Assembly: GCA_015709215.1 (NCBI GenBank)
Contig: JACCQN010000003.1
Coordinates: 39,858-103,857, forward strand
Direction of reading: 5' to 3'
DNA: 64,000 nucleotides
Source: Bacteroidales bacterium
GTDB taxonomy: Bacteria > Bacteroidota > Bacteroidia > Bacteroidales > F082
Within the stretch, counting starts at the first letter, position 1. The number at the start of each line of letters is the position of its first letter. The notes below the pieces were generated by a model that worked only from the letters and a program-made list of their open reading frames with translations, did not search any database and was not told the DNA's origin. Below are positions 18,177-29,225 of the stretch, one piece after another. Made by a program: the position numbers and the translations under genes.

Positions 18177-18947
18177 ATGAAAACAAAATGTTTACTTTCG
18201 ATCATGGGATTATTTGTGCTTGCCTCAACAAGAATTACATTTGGCCAATCCTTTAGTCCGGATCGTCCAGGAGCTGGTGATGGCGTTGCAACTGTTGAAC
18301 CACGCTATTTTCAGTTGGAAGCAGGCTTGGATTTTAGTAAAGCTAACGCAGGAGAATTAAGCGAGTTTACTGCTAATTCTCTTCCTGTTTTAGTGTTAAG
18401 ATATGGATTAACAGAAAATATTGAGCTACGTCTCACAGAATCATTTGTTATACATGACATGCCTAATTATTCTGTTTTTCAGCAAACTACCGGATTATCC
18501 AATCTCACTTTAGGAGGTAAATTTAAGATTTGCGAAAGTCCTGAATGGGGAACGCAGGCAGCAGTTTTGGCAGAAGTTTTCGTGCCCACAGGTTCTGCAG
18601 AGGTTGCAGATGATGCGCTAGGGCTTAGTTTGCGATTCCTCCATAGCTGGGATTTCTCTGAGCAAGGAAACCTAGGTTCAAACATTGGTGTATATTGGTT
18701 CGAAGAACAAGACCTGAGCCTGATGTTTAGTTTTGCCGTAGGGTATGCCCTTACTGAAAAACTTGGTATTTTTGTCGAGCCTTATGGAAATTATTTTCAG
18801 TTTGATGATTTCAGTTTATCCATCGACGGTGGGTTCTCCTATCTTTTAAAGCAAAATTTTCAACTCGACTTAAGTGCCGGAATCGGAATATCTGATGATC
18901 AATACTTTATTGGGCTGGGATTTAGCTGGCTTATCGGAAAAATTTAA
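18177..18947 (+). CDS. Outer-membrane beta-barrel protein (MetA-pathway 'transporter' family-like)
   Basis: A 256-residue exported protein with signal peptide (CLLSIMGLFVLASTRITFGQ) and alternating hydrophobic strands. After cleavage it reads FSPDRPGAGDGVATVEPRYF, which resembles the start of the Phenol_MetA_deg/transporter family of outer-membrane barrels. Other blocks are LRYGLTENIELRL and the terminal strand YFIGLGFSWLIGKI. I chose the ATG at 18177 over a TTG at 18153. The transported substrate, if any, is unknown. It is followed 20 bp later by the ATP-grasp gene. Confidence 0.7.
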   Translation: MKTKCLLSIMGLFVLASTRITFGQSFSPDRPGAGDGVATVEPRYFQLEAGLDFSKANAGELSEFTANSLPVLVLRYGLTENIELRLTESFVIHDMPNYSVFQQTTGLSNLTLGGKFKICESPEWGTQAAVLAEVFVPTGSAEVADDALGLSLRFLHSWDFSEQGNLGSNIGVYWFEEQDLSLMFSFAVGYALTEKLGIFVEPYGNYFQFDDFSLSIDGGFSYLLKQNFQLDLSAGIGISDDQYFIGLGFSWLIGKI

Positions 18948-18967
18948 ACTTATTACCTAAAAAATTT

Positions 18968-20449
18968 ATGCTGTCAACAATTTTGATTCTGGACGAACTT
19001 GATCAATGGAAACCTTATTATGATACTGATAGTATCCTAACATCAGGCGATTACTTAAAAAATCAAGATTTAAACCAAAAGCACTTTTTTGTGATAAACC
19101 TGTGCAACAAGCTCGATTATCATTCCGAAGGTTATTATTGTTCCCTATTAGCCCAGGCAAGGGGGCATAAGGTATTGCCTGATATTGAAGTAATCAATCG
19201 TTTGGAATCGGGAGCGGTGATGCGATTGGATTATCTGTTGCAAAAAACAACCTATAAGTGGCTGCAAACCAGCCAAAAAAAAGAGGAAGAAAGGGTTTCT
19301 CTGGATATTTTCTTTGGCACCTGTGCCGAGCCGGCTATGGATAAAGTGGCACGCTACATTTTTGAGCAAAACCCCTGTCCAATGTTGAGGGTGCAATTTG
19401 CAGTAAGGGAAAAGAATCAAATCGAGAACATCAGACCATTAGGATTAGATGAACTTACAGAATATCAGCAAGATATATTTGCTCAGGCACTTGATAGTTT
19501 CAGCAAAAAAGTATGGCGACAGCCGCGCAGCAAAAAACCATCACGGTATGACCTTGCGATTCTTTATGATCCTGAAGAAACTTTTCCACCCAGTAATAAA
19601 ATGGCTTTAAATCAATTTCTGAATCAAGCTAAAAAATTGCAAATCAATGCCGAACTAATCACTGCACAAGAGGCTCATCGCTTGATGGAATACGATGCAT
19701 TGTTTATTCGCCAGACTACTTCACTCAATCACATTACTTACAGGCTTGCACAACAAGCCCAACAGGCCGATATGGTGGTGATTGATGATCCGCTTTCGAT
19801 TATAAGGTGTACAAATAAAGTTTACCTGAAGGAATTGCTCGACAAAGAGGAGATACCAACGCCTAAATCGGAATTAATTTTTAAATCGGATACATACAGC
19901 TGGGACGAAATCAAAGAAATATTGGGTTCGCCTATAGTCCTTAAAGTTCCGGATGGATCTTTCTCACATGGGATGGGAAAAGCCTCAACAGCTGAAGAAT
20001 ATGAGAAAATTATTGATGTTTTATTTGAAAAATCAGCTATTGTACTGGCTCAGGAATTTCTGCCTACAAGTTTCGACTGGCGTATCGGAATATTAAATGG
20101 ATCGCCACTTTATGCCTGTAAGTATTTTATGGCTCGGGGACATTGGCAGATTTATCACCACAACGATTCCGGCAAATCTCAAGCTGGGTCATTTGAAACT
20201 GTGCCGGTGCATAAAGTGCCCAAGCATGTGTTGAGAAATGCACTGGATGCAGCCAATGTCATCGGTAAAGGACTTTATGGAGTTGACGTAAAAGTCATTG
20301 AAGATAAGTCTGTAATCATTGAAGTAAATGACAACCCTTCAATAGATTATGGCGTTGAAGATGCCATTTTGGGCGACGAACTATACCGCTTAATTCTCAG
20401 AGAGTTTTTAGACAGACTGGAACGCAAACATCACGCGCATGGATCCTGA
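18968..20449 (+). CDS. RimK-like ATP-grasp ligase with N-terminal RLAN domain
   Basis: A 493-residue two-domain protein. The N-terminal 160 residues (GYYCSLLAQARGHKVLPDIE, then a segment near YLLQK) match the RimK-like ATP-grasp N-terminal (RLAN) domain. The C-terminal half is an ATP-grasp ligase: KVYLKELLDKEEIPTPKS, SPIVLKVPDGSFSHGMGKAS (glycine-rich ATP loop), DWRIGILNG, and GVDVKVIEDKSVIIEVNDNP with the metal-binding Glu and Asn. It probably joins an amino acid or small amine to a carboxylate. The following GNAT gene overlaps it by 11 bp, and RLAN/ATP-grasp genes are often paired with GNAT genes, so the two may modify one product. Confidence 0.85.
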   Translation: MLSTILILDELDQWKPYYDTDSILTSGDYLKNQDLNQKHFFVINLCNKLDYHSEGYYCSLLAQARGHKVLPDIEVINRLESGAVMRLDYLLQKTTYKWLQTSQKKEEERVSLDIFFGTCAEPAMDKVARYIFEQNPCPMLRVQFAVREKNQIENIRPLGLDELTEYQQDIFAQALDSFSKKVWRQPRSKKPSRYDLAILYDPEETFPPSNKMALNQFLNQAKKLQINAELITAQEAHRLMEYDALFIRQTTSLNHITYRLAQQAQQADMVVIDDPLSIIRCTNKVYLKELLDKEEIPTPKSELIFKSDTYSWDEIKEILGSPIVLKVPDGSFSHGMGKASTAEEYEKIIDVLFEKSAIVLAQEFLPTSFDWRIGILNGSPLYACKYFMARGHWQIYHHNDSGKSQAGSFETVPVHKVPKHVLRNALDAANVIGKGLYGVDVKVIEDKSVIIEVNDNPSIDYGVEDAILGDELYRLILREFLDRLERKHHAHGS

Positions 20450-20885
20450 GATCATTACGCATGCACACCCTGAGCATTTAGCTGCCATCATGCAGATTGA
20501 ACAAGCTTGTTTTGGAATTGATGCATTCAACTTCAAACAAATGCGCTATTTAATACATTCCGGAAATCCTTTTTTCGTTGTGTTCTATGACTCAATTTTG
20601 GCAGGATATTCCATCTTGCTGGTTCGAAAAAAAAGCAAGGTAATCAGACTTTATGCGTTGGCAGTTCATCCTGATTACAGAGGCAAAGGATTGGCCAATA
20701 AGCTTTTACAAACGGCTATAGAGCTTTCCCAAAAGATGAATATGAAGCAGATTAGCCTGGAAGTGAGAACTGACAATGAAGCTGCCATAAAGCTTTATGA
20801 GCGAAAGGGTTTTCAAATCACAGAGCGTTTGCCACAATATTATAAGGATCTTGCAGATGGGTTTAAAATGAAACTAATGCTTTAG
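20439..20885 (+). CDS. GNAT-family N-acetyltransferase (RimI-like)
   Basis: A 148-residue single-domain GNAT. The acetyl-CoA-binding motif A is VHPDYRGKGLANKLLQTAI, and the later block RTDNEAAIKLYERKGFQI is the standard motif B region. Its start lies inside the end of the ATP-grasp gene in another frame (11-bp overlap), which suggests translational coupling. RimI-like sequence does not prove ribosomal-protein acetylation. An acceptor made by the ATP-grasp partner is an alternative. Confidence 0.85.
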   Translation: MDPEIITHAHPEHLAAIMQIEQACFGIDAFNFKQMRYLIHSGNPFFVVFYDSILAGYSILLVRKKSKVIRLYALAVHPDYRGKGLANKLLQTAIELSQKMNMKQISLEVRTDNEAAIKLYERKGFQITERLPQYYKDLADGFKMKLML

Positions 20886-21052
20886 GAATTGAAGTAAATC
20901 AGTCTTTTTTGCGGGATTTAAATACAGCGTTTTATAAATATGTAATTATCATCTACTTGAATATCAGTATTATATAATTATTAATTGTGTTCTCAATTGG
21001 TTTTATATGTTTTGAATTCTTCGACAATTTATACTAATTCTAAATAATTGTT

Positions 21053-21060
21053 TAAGTTTG
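21053..21060 (+). promoter_or_regulatory. Candidate -7 box for the GEVED/T9SS protein
   Basis: TAAGTTTG fits TAnnTTTG exactly and ends 25 bp before the ATG at 21086. A matching -33 element is not clear. Confidence 0.4.
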
Positions 21061-21085
21061 CGCACAGTAATTCTAAACGCAATTT

Positions 21086-24019
21086 ATGAAATCAAATTTA
21101 AGCTATCTCTTATTGTTGTTATTAATTCCTTTATTAGGACAATCACAACAAGTAAAGACAAATCCAACATCAATTACAAATTTACCTGCGCCGGTAGTTG
21201 TTCCGAGCATTGCCAAGCAAATTCAAAACGGGACATTCGTAGCGCAGGATCCCGATGCACCTTTACGTATGGGACAGCCCAAGCGTGCCGGAGCTAATAT
21301 GACAGTGCCAGGCAAAGGTTTGCCCAAAGGCGATGACCCATTGGTTACGCGGCAGACAAAAGTTGCCCGCAAGGCCAGCCGAGATCCTTTGATGGTATTC
21401 AACGCCAATGTTTCGAGTTACACTCCCAGTGACCCAACTGGTGCAGTTGGTCCAAACCACTATTTAGGCGGTTGGAACGTTGGGTTTCGTGTTTTTGATA
21501 AGAATGGCGAGCCACTAACTCCTGCGGCTTCTTTATCGACGATTTTTCCCGGAAATAATTCAGGCGACCCTATCATGCTTTATGATGCAGCCGCAGATCG
21601 CTATATCATTACCGAATTTGATTTTTCGCCCAATGGCCTTAATTTTGCCATTTCTGCTGGACCTGATCCTGTAAATGACGATTGGTATGTTTATACCACG
21701 GGGCTCACAACAGGTCAATTTCCAGATTATCCAAAATTTTCAATCTGGTCTGACGGTTATTATGTTACTGCCAATATTGGCGCCACCAACAGGGTTTTTG
21801 TAATTGAAAGAGACTCTGTTTTAGTTGGTGCAATTCCGCGATTTCTTGCATTTCCACTTCCCGGAATTCGTACCTCAGGTTTCTATAGCCCACAATTTTT
21901 TAATGTTACAAACGGAGATCTTCCACCAGCTGGAAACGCAACAGTCGTTTATCTGCAGGATGACGCCTGGAGTGGTGTTTCAGAAGATCATATGAAGCTT
22001 TGGACACTTAATGTTGACTGGGAAACACCGGCAAACTCAGAAATTTCTGATCCAGAGGAAGTACTAACAACTCCCTTTATCTCAGTTTTTGATGGTGGTT
22101 CTTTTTCGAACAGACCACAGCCTTCCGGACCAAATATCGATATTTTGCAGGCTACTGTGATGCAACAAGCACAATATCGCAGGTTTGCAGATTATAATTC
22201 GGCGCTTTTCAACTTTGTTGTTGATACTGACGGAACATCAGGTGAATTAGCTGGTATTCGCTGGCTTGAGATGCGTCAGTATGGCGATGATGCACCATGG
22301 GAAATTTATCAGGAAGGAACCTATATTTCTCCCTATAATAATAAGGATGCTTTTTCGGGAAGTATGGCAATGGATGCGCAAGGTAATATTGGGATGGCCT
22401 ACACTACAGTGAGTACTTCTGAAAGTATCGCCATTTATTTTACAGGTCGTTATGCTTCAGATCCATTGGGAACTATGACAGTGGATGAAACTTTGATCGC
22501 TCAGGGAAATTCAAATAACCCTTCTAATCGTTTGGCTGATTATGTACATCTTACACTTGATCCGGCTGATGATATGACCTTTTGGCACATTGCAGAATAT
22601 TTTAATAATAATCAGCGAACCGATGTTGTTGGTGTTTTCCAGATTGCTTCTGATCTGGCCAATGATGTTGGTATGGTAGAAGTTGTTGAACCTGTCAGTG
22701 GTGAGTTATTGGCAGAGCAACCAATCACCATCAATATTTTCAATTTTGGAACCGAAGATGTGGATAGTATTCCGCTTGGCTATTTCCTCCCGGGAAGTGA
22801 CACTATTTACGAAATGTATGTTGATACGCTCTTTGCCGGCGAAACAGTTGATTTTACTTTTGAAGCAACCTATGACATGAGTGCAGTAGGTGATACTTTT
22901 AATCTTACTGTTTTTACAGCGCTTTCCACTGATGAAAACCTTATGAATGATAGCCTTAACCTTAATATTGTACATCTCTACAGCAATGATATAGGTGTAA
23001 CGGCTATTACAAATCCTGAATCGGGAACAGGACTTACACAAGAAGAGACAATCAGCATAACCCTTACAAACTTTGGCGCCGCAAATCAAACAGAATTTGA
23101 AGTGACTTATGATCTGGAAGGGACAGTTGTTACTGAAACTTATATGGACACACTTTATGCTGGTACTGAAGCTGGTTTCGATTTTGAAACTACAGCTGAT
23201 TTTTCAGCTCTGGGTGCTTATAATTTACTCCTATACACTTCATTGGAAGGTGATTCAGACTTGAGTAATGACACTACTTCGGCCACGATCATTAAATCCA
23301 ACTGCCAGCCAGAATCAGATTGCTCATCTGGTGATGCAATCCTTTATGTGGAGCTCAGGGATTTAATCAACGAATCTGAATGCAGTGAAAACGGCTACAA
23401 CGATTTCACTGAAATGAATACAGATATAGAAACTGAATCGACAAATGAGATGATCTTAACCGTTGGTTATGGGGATGAATTTGTTCGCGTTTGGGTCGAT
23501 TTTAATGATGATTTCATTTTCGACTTAGATGAGTTAATCATTGACAACCACGAAATTGCTAATGGTGAAAGTAGTGGTGAATATACTGATACTCTTACTT
23601 TTATCATCCCTGAAGATGCTCAGCTGGGCGAACATTTGATGCGTATCAAAACGAACTGGAATGCCGGCGTGCCAGATGATGCCTGCGCAGAAACCGAGTA
23701 TGGCGAAACAGAAGATTATACACTTAATGTTGTGCTTCCAACAGGAACCATCGCTTTACGCGAAATGGACAGCGAACTTGAAATTGTTCATCTTGGAAAT
23801 AATCATTATGAAGTATCGTTAATCACTGAAAAGCTGGATAATCAGGTGATTATTAATCTCCACAATAGTTTAGGGATTAATCTGGTTGAGAACAAAGTAA
23901 CCTATGTAAATGATCGTTACACTTATCCGCTCGATATGTCGTATGCCACTTCAGGTGTTTATATCATCCGAATGGGAACGCATAAGTATGGGAAAGTCAA
24001 AAAGTTGATCATAAAATAA
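21086..24019 (+). CDS. Large secreted protein with CARDB-like and GEVED domains and T9SS signal
   Basis: A 977-residue exported protein. A signal peptide (LSYLLLLLLIPLLGQSQQ) is followed by a large domain of about 400 residues with the conserved-looking opening NVSSYTPSDPTGAVGPNHYL. Two CARDB-like beta-sandwich repeats follow (NDVGMVEVVEP and NDIGVTAITNP starts). Next is a GEVED domain (VWVDFNDDFIFDLDELI, ending YGETEDYTLNV), then a T9SS sorting tail (SGVYIIRMGTHKYGKVKKL). It is likely displayed on or released from the cell surface. The first domain resembles a beta-propeller adhesin or hydrolase scaffold, but I see no catalytic motif. Confidence 0.8.
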   Translation: MKSNLSYLLLLLLIPLLGQSQQVKTNPTSITNLPAPVVVPSIAKQIQNGTFVAQDPDAPLRMGQPKRAGANMTVPGKGLPKGDDPLVTRQTKVARKASRDPLMVFNANVSSYTPSDPTGAVGPNHYLGGWNVGFRVFDKNGEPLTPAASLSTIFPGNNSGDPIMLYDAAADRYIITEFDFSPNGLNFAISAGPDPVNDDWYVYTTGLTTGQFPDYPKFSIWSDGYYVTANIGATNRVFVIERDSVLVGAIPRFLAFPLPGIRTSGFYSPQFFNVTNGDLPPAGNATVVYLQDDAWSGVSEDHMKLWTLNVDWETPANSEISDPEEVLTTPFISVFDGGSFSNRPQPSGPNIDILQATVMQQAQYRRFADYNSALFNFVVDTDGTSGELAGIRWLEMRQYGDDAPWEIYQEGTYISPYNNKDAFSGSMAMDAQGNIGMAYTTVSTSESIAIYFTGRYASDPLGTMTVDETLIAQGNSNNPSNRLADYVHLTLDPADDMTFWHIAEYFNNNQRTDVVGVFQIASDLANDVGMVEVVEPVSGELLAEQPITINIFNFGTEDVDSIPLGYFLPGSDTIYEMYVDTLFAGETVDFTFEATYDMSAVGDTFNLTVFTALSTDENLMNDSLNLNIVHLYSNDIGVTAITNPESGTGLTQEETISITLTNFGAANQTEFEVTYDLEGTVVTETYMDTLYAGTEAGFDFETTADFSALGAYNLLLYTSLEGDSDLSNDTTSATIIKSNCQPESDCSSGDAILYVELRDLINESECSENGYNDFTEMNTDIETESTNEMILTVGYGDEFVRVWVDFNDDFIFDLDELIIDNHEIANGESSGEYTDTLTFIIPEDAQLGEHLMRIKTNWNAGVPDDACAETEYGETEDYTLNVVLPTGTIALREMDSELEIVHLGNNHYEVSLITEKLDNQVIINLHNSLGINLVENKVTYVNDRYTYPLDMSYATSGVYIIRMGTHKYGKVKKLIIK

Positions 24020-24040
24020 AATGAAATCCGTTTTGATTAG

Positions 24041-24073
24041 AGACCTCTTGTTTAACGACAAGAGGTCTTTTCT
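24041..24073 (+). terminator. Rho-independent terminator after the GEVED/T9SS gene
   Basis: An 11-bp perfect stem AGACCTCTTGT / ACAAGAGGTCT (24041-24051 with 24058-24068) with a 6-nt loop is followed by a T-rich tract. It ends where the small convergent frame begins, so it may also limit transcription from the other side. Confidence 0.85.
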
Positions 24074-24311
24074 ATTTTAGCTCAGATTTTATTGACTCGT
24101 ACCACTCATTCCATTCCATTTTATCAGCTAATTTAATAGCAGGATTTCTGATCAACTCATCAAATTCATTTAGCAGCTGATTCGCCATTGATTTATTTCC
24201 GGATAAAATATAAAGCTCCACTTCAAAAAGCTTAATGCCAGGTTCTTTTGGATAGTATTTTAAACCAGTTTCAATGCAATAAATTGCTGTTCGAAAATCA
24301 TTCCGAAACAT
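24072..24311 (-). pseudogene. 79-residue TPR-like fragment, probably a gene remnant
   Basis: The frame encodes a helical, TPR-like segment (FRTAIYCIETGLKYYPKEPG, then LFEVELYILSGNKSMANQLL) that looks like the C-terminal end of a longer protein. The DNA just upstream on the same strand contains a REP-like palindrome and no continuous frame. I therefore take it as the tail of a gene broken by or next to a repeat, although a small independent protein cannot be excluded. Confidence 0.4.
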
Positions 24312-24400
24312 TGTTGTCCGGTATAATTTAAATAAAAACGCTCAATCGCTGTAATAATGCCGTCCCTACGGAGCTTGGGATAATCAGGTGTAAGCTTTAT

Positions 24401-24457
24401 GCTACCCACATTTTGTCCCTGGCTGGTCTGTCCCGCCAGGGACAAAATAGGGGTAGC
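24401..24457. repeat. REP-like extended palindrome
   Basis: Outer arms GCTACCC / GGGTAGC and inner arms ATTTTGTCCCTGGC / GCCAGGGACAAAAT are separated only by 2-bp mismatches, around an 11-nt loop. The 57-bp structure would form a strong cruciform or hairpin. Together with the nearby GCCGTCCCTACGG it resembles the short interspersed palindromes spread by REP-associated (RAYT/IS200-like) transposases in Bacteroidota. No transposase gene is present. Confidence 0.65.
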
Positions 24458-24671
24458 CAGTGCTGGCCAATGAGTAAATAGGAACCAATTGTGGAATAAT
24501 AGGATAGGGGAGGCCAATAAAATCATTTTCAAGAGTTTGGGCTGCATTAATGCCTTTCAGGGAAGGTTTGCTCCTCAAAACTATCTCCACTTGTTTTATT
24601 AAATAGTAAATGTGCCTGGTGTCGGATTTTGGGCATAATTCGAGCAATTGAGATTTCACCTTATCCGACTC

Positions 24672-24704
24672 AAAAAAAAGGCAGCCTTTTTATAGCTGCC
24701 TTTT
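24672..24704 (-). terminator. Rho-independent terminator of katG
   Basis: A 10-bp stem AAAAGGCAGC / GCTGCCTTTT (24676-24685 with 24695-24704) with a 9-nt loop, followed on the minus strand by a run of T (24672-24679). It lies 18 bp beyond the katG stop codon. Confidence 0.85.
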
Positions 24705-24721
24705 ATTCTGAAATTTTAGCT

Positions 24722-27049
<2,328 letters not shown>

Positions 27050-27096
27050 CTAGTCATACTTTTAATATTAATCTATTTATTATCTGATAATTATGT

Positions 27097-27423
27097 TTAC
27101 ATTTTAGAACTTTTCTTTTTAGGTTCAGGTAATTCGTGCCAACTCATTATAACAAGTTTCTGTAACCATTGTTTATTTTCCAGCTGATCGGTGATCAAAA
27201 AATTATTTTTTGCCCCTGGATATGGTGAAGCCTCCTGAACATTTCCAATAAATGCAGCACCTGCTTTTGTTGGTTTGATAAACAACTGATTATCACAAAC
27301 CAAACCAAGATGTTTCGATTTATAATACACTGCATATTCACCAAACATCTTTCTGCACTTAAGATCATCAAGTTCTTTCAACTGATCCAAAACATAGGCA
27401 ATAAAATCTTCTGAAGTGGCCAT
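27097..27423 (-). CDS. TfoX N-terminal domain protein
   Basis: A 108-residue protein with the TfoX_N fold: FIAYVLDQLKELDDLKCRKM, FGEYAVYYKSKHLGLVCDNQ, LFIKPTKAG and a Tyr-Pro-Gly block (SPYPGAKN). It lacks the C-terminal TfoX domain found in competence regulators, as is common for small stand-alone members whose role is unknown. I chose the ATG at 27423; a GTG 12 codons upstream would overlap the neighbouring gene. It lies 16 bp after the VOC lipoprotein gene on the same strand. Confidence 0.8.
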   Translation of the reverse strand: MATSEDFIAYVLDQLKELDDLKCRKMFGEYAVYYKSKHLGLVCDNQLFIKPTKAGAAFIGNVQEASPYPGAKNNFLITDQLENKQWLQKLVIMSWHELPEPKKKSSKM

Positions 27424-27439
27424 CTTATGTTTAGTTTCT

Positions 27440-27985
27440 TTACTTGGTAGTTTCGCCACCCATTTCCGTAAATACTTGATCCACTGGTTCCCAAAGTTCT
27501 ATTTTGTTCCCATCTGCATCCATGATATGCACAAATTTTCCATAATCGAAGGTTTCAATGCTGTCGAGAACCGTAACGCCATTGCTGCGAAGATTTTCGA
27601 CTAGCTTTTCGATATGTTGCACCCTGTAATTGATCATAAATTCCTTCTTGGATGGCTGAAAATATTCAGAGCCTTGTTTAAAAGGACTCCATTGCAGGTA
27701 GTTTATTTCATCAGGACGGTTAGCATTTCTGAACTCAAAAGAAGATCCCCATTCATTCACAGCCAACCCAAGGTGATCAGCATACCATTGCCTGGTTTTT
27801 TCGGGATTATCTGAAAAGAAAAATATGCCTCCAATGCCTGTTACTCTGGGTATTGAATCTTGTTTGGTATTGTTTTGAATTATTTGTTTGTTTTTGGGTT
27901 TAACTTTCATTGCGTTGTTAGTTTTTGATGTGCATCCAAGTAATAATATCATAACAGTAAAATACAACAAGCTTTTCTTTACCAT
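27440..27985 (-). CDS. VOC (glyoxalase-like) lipoprotein
   Basis: A 181-residue lipoprotein: MVKKSLLYFTVMILLLGC gives a signal peptide with lipobox LLLGC, so it should be lipidated at that cysteine. Residues about 50-175 form a vicinal-oxygen-chelate domain (GIGGIFFFSDNPEKTRQWYA, then HIMDADGNKIELWEP with a metal-ligand-type glutamate). VOC domains are usually cytoplasmic, so the lipoprotein form is a little unusual. I use the ATG at 27985; the longer frame begins at TTG. The substrate is unknown. Confidence 0.78.
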   Translation of the reverse strand: MVKKSLLYFTVMILLLGCTSKTNNAMKVKPKNKQIIQNNTKQDSIPRVTGIGGIFFFSDNPEKTRQWYADHLGLAVNEWGSSFEFRNANRPDEINYLQWSPFKQGSEYFQPSKKEFMINYRVQHIEKLVENLRSNGVTVLDSIETFDYGKFVHIMDADGNKIELWEPVDQVFTEMGGETTK

Positions 27986-28085
27986 GAAAAAATCATTTAT
28001 CCACAAAAGTAAGCAGAAAGCAATTGTAAATAAAGTATTGCGTCGGATTTTATGCAGGAATTTAAAGCCTTTTTATGACAGCTAA

Positions 28086-28541
28086 TTATTGTTGAGATAT
28101 CAATCGTCGTATAATAAAAGCTGAGTTTGAAGCGGATTACCTCTGGAAACCACCAGATTTGTTAAAAGGACTTTCCAAACTTAAAGGTAAAACCAATCTT
28201 ATTTTCTTCGCTTCTATAGTAAAAGATATGTGGTTTAACGACAAGATTTATTCTTAAACTTTTCTACATGGATGGCTTAACCCAATTGAGATATAATACT
28301 TTGAGCCATCAAGCAATAAAACATTTTTGGAAACATTCCTATAAAAAAATCTTTGCGTGGGATATTTTGGTAAATATATTTTGTTCCTAATAATTCCTCA
28401 TTTAGCCTGGCCTGATAGCTACATCAAAACGCCAACAGGCTTAAATCAACATCTCATAACATTTACCAACCCTCGAATCGTAAGTACCAGCAGGCACACT
28501 TGTAATATTTCGATATATTATCCCTGTTTGTTTTTTTTTTT
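28086..28541. other. Non-coding stretch beyond the metal island, with one possible barrel-protein remnant
   Basis: No intact gene is visible. On the minus strand, 28162-28263 reads in one frame as VKPHIFYYRSEENKIG followed by FTFKFGKSF and a stop. This has the composition and terminal Phe of an outer-membrane beta-barrel C-terminus, with a stop codon just upstream. A run of about 13 T sits near 28531-28543. The rest shows nothing recognisable. Confidence 0.4.
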
Positions 28542-28824
28542 TTATTGGTTTATTGGCACAATAGAAATAGTTCCTTTTGCAATTCTGTTCTTTAATTCTT
28601 TAAGCAGAGGAAGCAGGAAATAAATATACATCAGCACAAAGAATTAGGCCGATCATAAAGTGCATGATCCAGCCAACAATTAGCGGAAAACCCATCATCA
28701 TGGAGAGCATCGTTGCCGGATTCATTTTAGGCATGCCCATCATGGGGCCTACCATCATAATCAGTGTCATAAACCAGTGCAGCTAAGAGGCAGCCAACAA
28801 TTGCTGTGAAATTTTTGTGTTCAT
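28542..28824 (-). pseudogene. Degraded DUF6789-like small membrane protein gene
   Basis: From the ATG at 28824 the minus strand reads MNTKISQQLLAAS, then an in-frame TAG, then continues as LHWFMTLIMMVGPMMGMPKM, NPATMLSMMMGFPLIVGWIM and HFMIGLILCA. It then needs a frame change to continue as LPLLKELKNRIAKGTISIVP. The Met/Gly-rich GPMMGMPKMN and GWIMHFMIG pattern fits small membrane proteins of the DUF6789 type found near metal-resistance genes. One nonsense change plus one frameshift make it a pseudogene. Confidence 0.6.
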
Positions 28825-28977
28825 CGTTATAGTTTTTTATTTCAGTATATTACTGTCAATTAGTCAAGGATTTTCTTAAATCCTTACCAGCGTCAAAAGC
28901 TTTTGAAGCATGGCTTTTAAAAGGTTTGTCTTTTTAAGCTAAGATAGGATCATGTAAACTATTAGCATTTACAATTT

Positions 28978-29170
28978 TTATTGTTTTGACGGGCATTTCA
29001 CACTACCTTAGCAGCAATACACACAACAATCACCCTACTGAGGTTTTAATACTGTCCGACAATTTTTGCACTCGTAAAAGAACCGGCAACTGTCGGCGGG
29101 CATGGTTTCTTCTTTTTGATAGCCGCAGTTGGGTCAGGTTATTGTTAATTGCAAAATGATATTTTTTTCA
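28978..29170 (-). pseudogene. Degraded GDCCVxC-family protein gene
   Basis: The minus strand reads PNCGYQKEETMPADSC, RFFYECKNCRTVLKPQ, stop, GDCCVYCC, stop, GSVKCPSKQ, stop. This is the whole pattern of the small cysteine-rich GDCCVxC-domain (seleno)protein family, interrupted by a TGA before PNCG, a TAG before GDCC and a TAA after VYCC. Three nonsense codons in about 60 positions indicate decay. Intact homologues usually lie in mercury or copper resistance operons, which fits its place at the end of this island. Confidence 0.75.
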
Positions 29171-29190
29171 TGATTATTTTATTTGAGGAT

Positions 29191-29218
29191 AGAGGCTGTC
29201 AATTTAGCGGCAGCCTCT
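29191..29218 (-). terminator. Hairpin after the HMA-protein gene, possible operon terminator
   Basis: An 8-bp perfect stem AGAGGCTG / CAGCCTCT (29191-29198 with 29211-29218) with a 12-nt loop lies 7 bp beyond the stop codon of the HMA-domain gene. No clear T-run follows on the minus strand, so termination may be weak or rely on other signals. Confidence 0.45.
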
Positions 29219-29225
29219 ACTGCTA

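Noticed and set aside
24402..24659. Minus-strand 85-codon frame across the REP-like palindrome
   Set aside because: Its sequence comes partly from the palindrome, and it has no family features; it is best read as repeat and relic DNA.
28357..28623. Plus-strand frame of 88 codons
   Set aside because: It is AT-rich, contains a poly-Phe run from the T-tract near 28531, and overlaps the better supported relic gene on the other strand.
29134..29136. TGA in the GDCCVxC relic as a selenocysteine codon
   Set aside because: Selenocysteine in this family would be in the GDCCVxC motif, not before PNCG, and two other nonsense codons are present, so decay is simpler.
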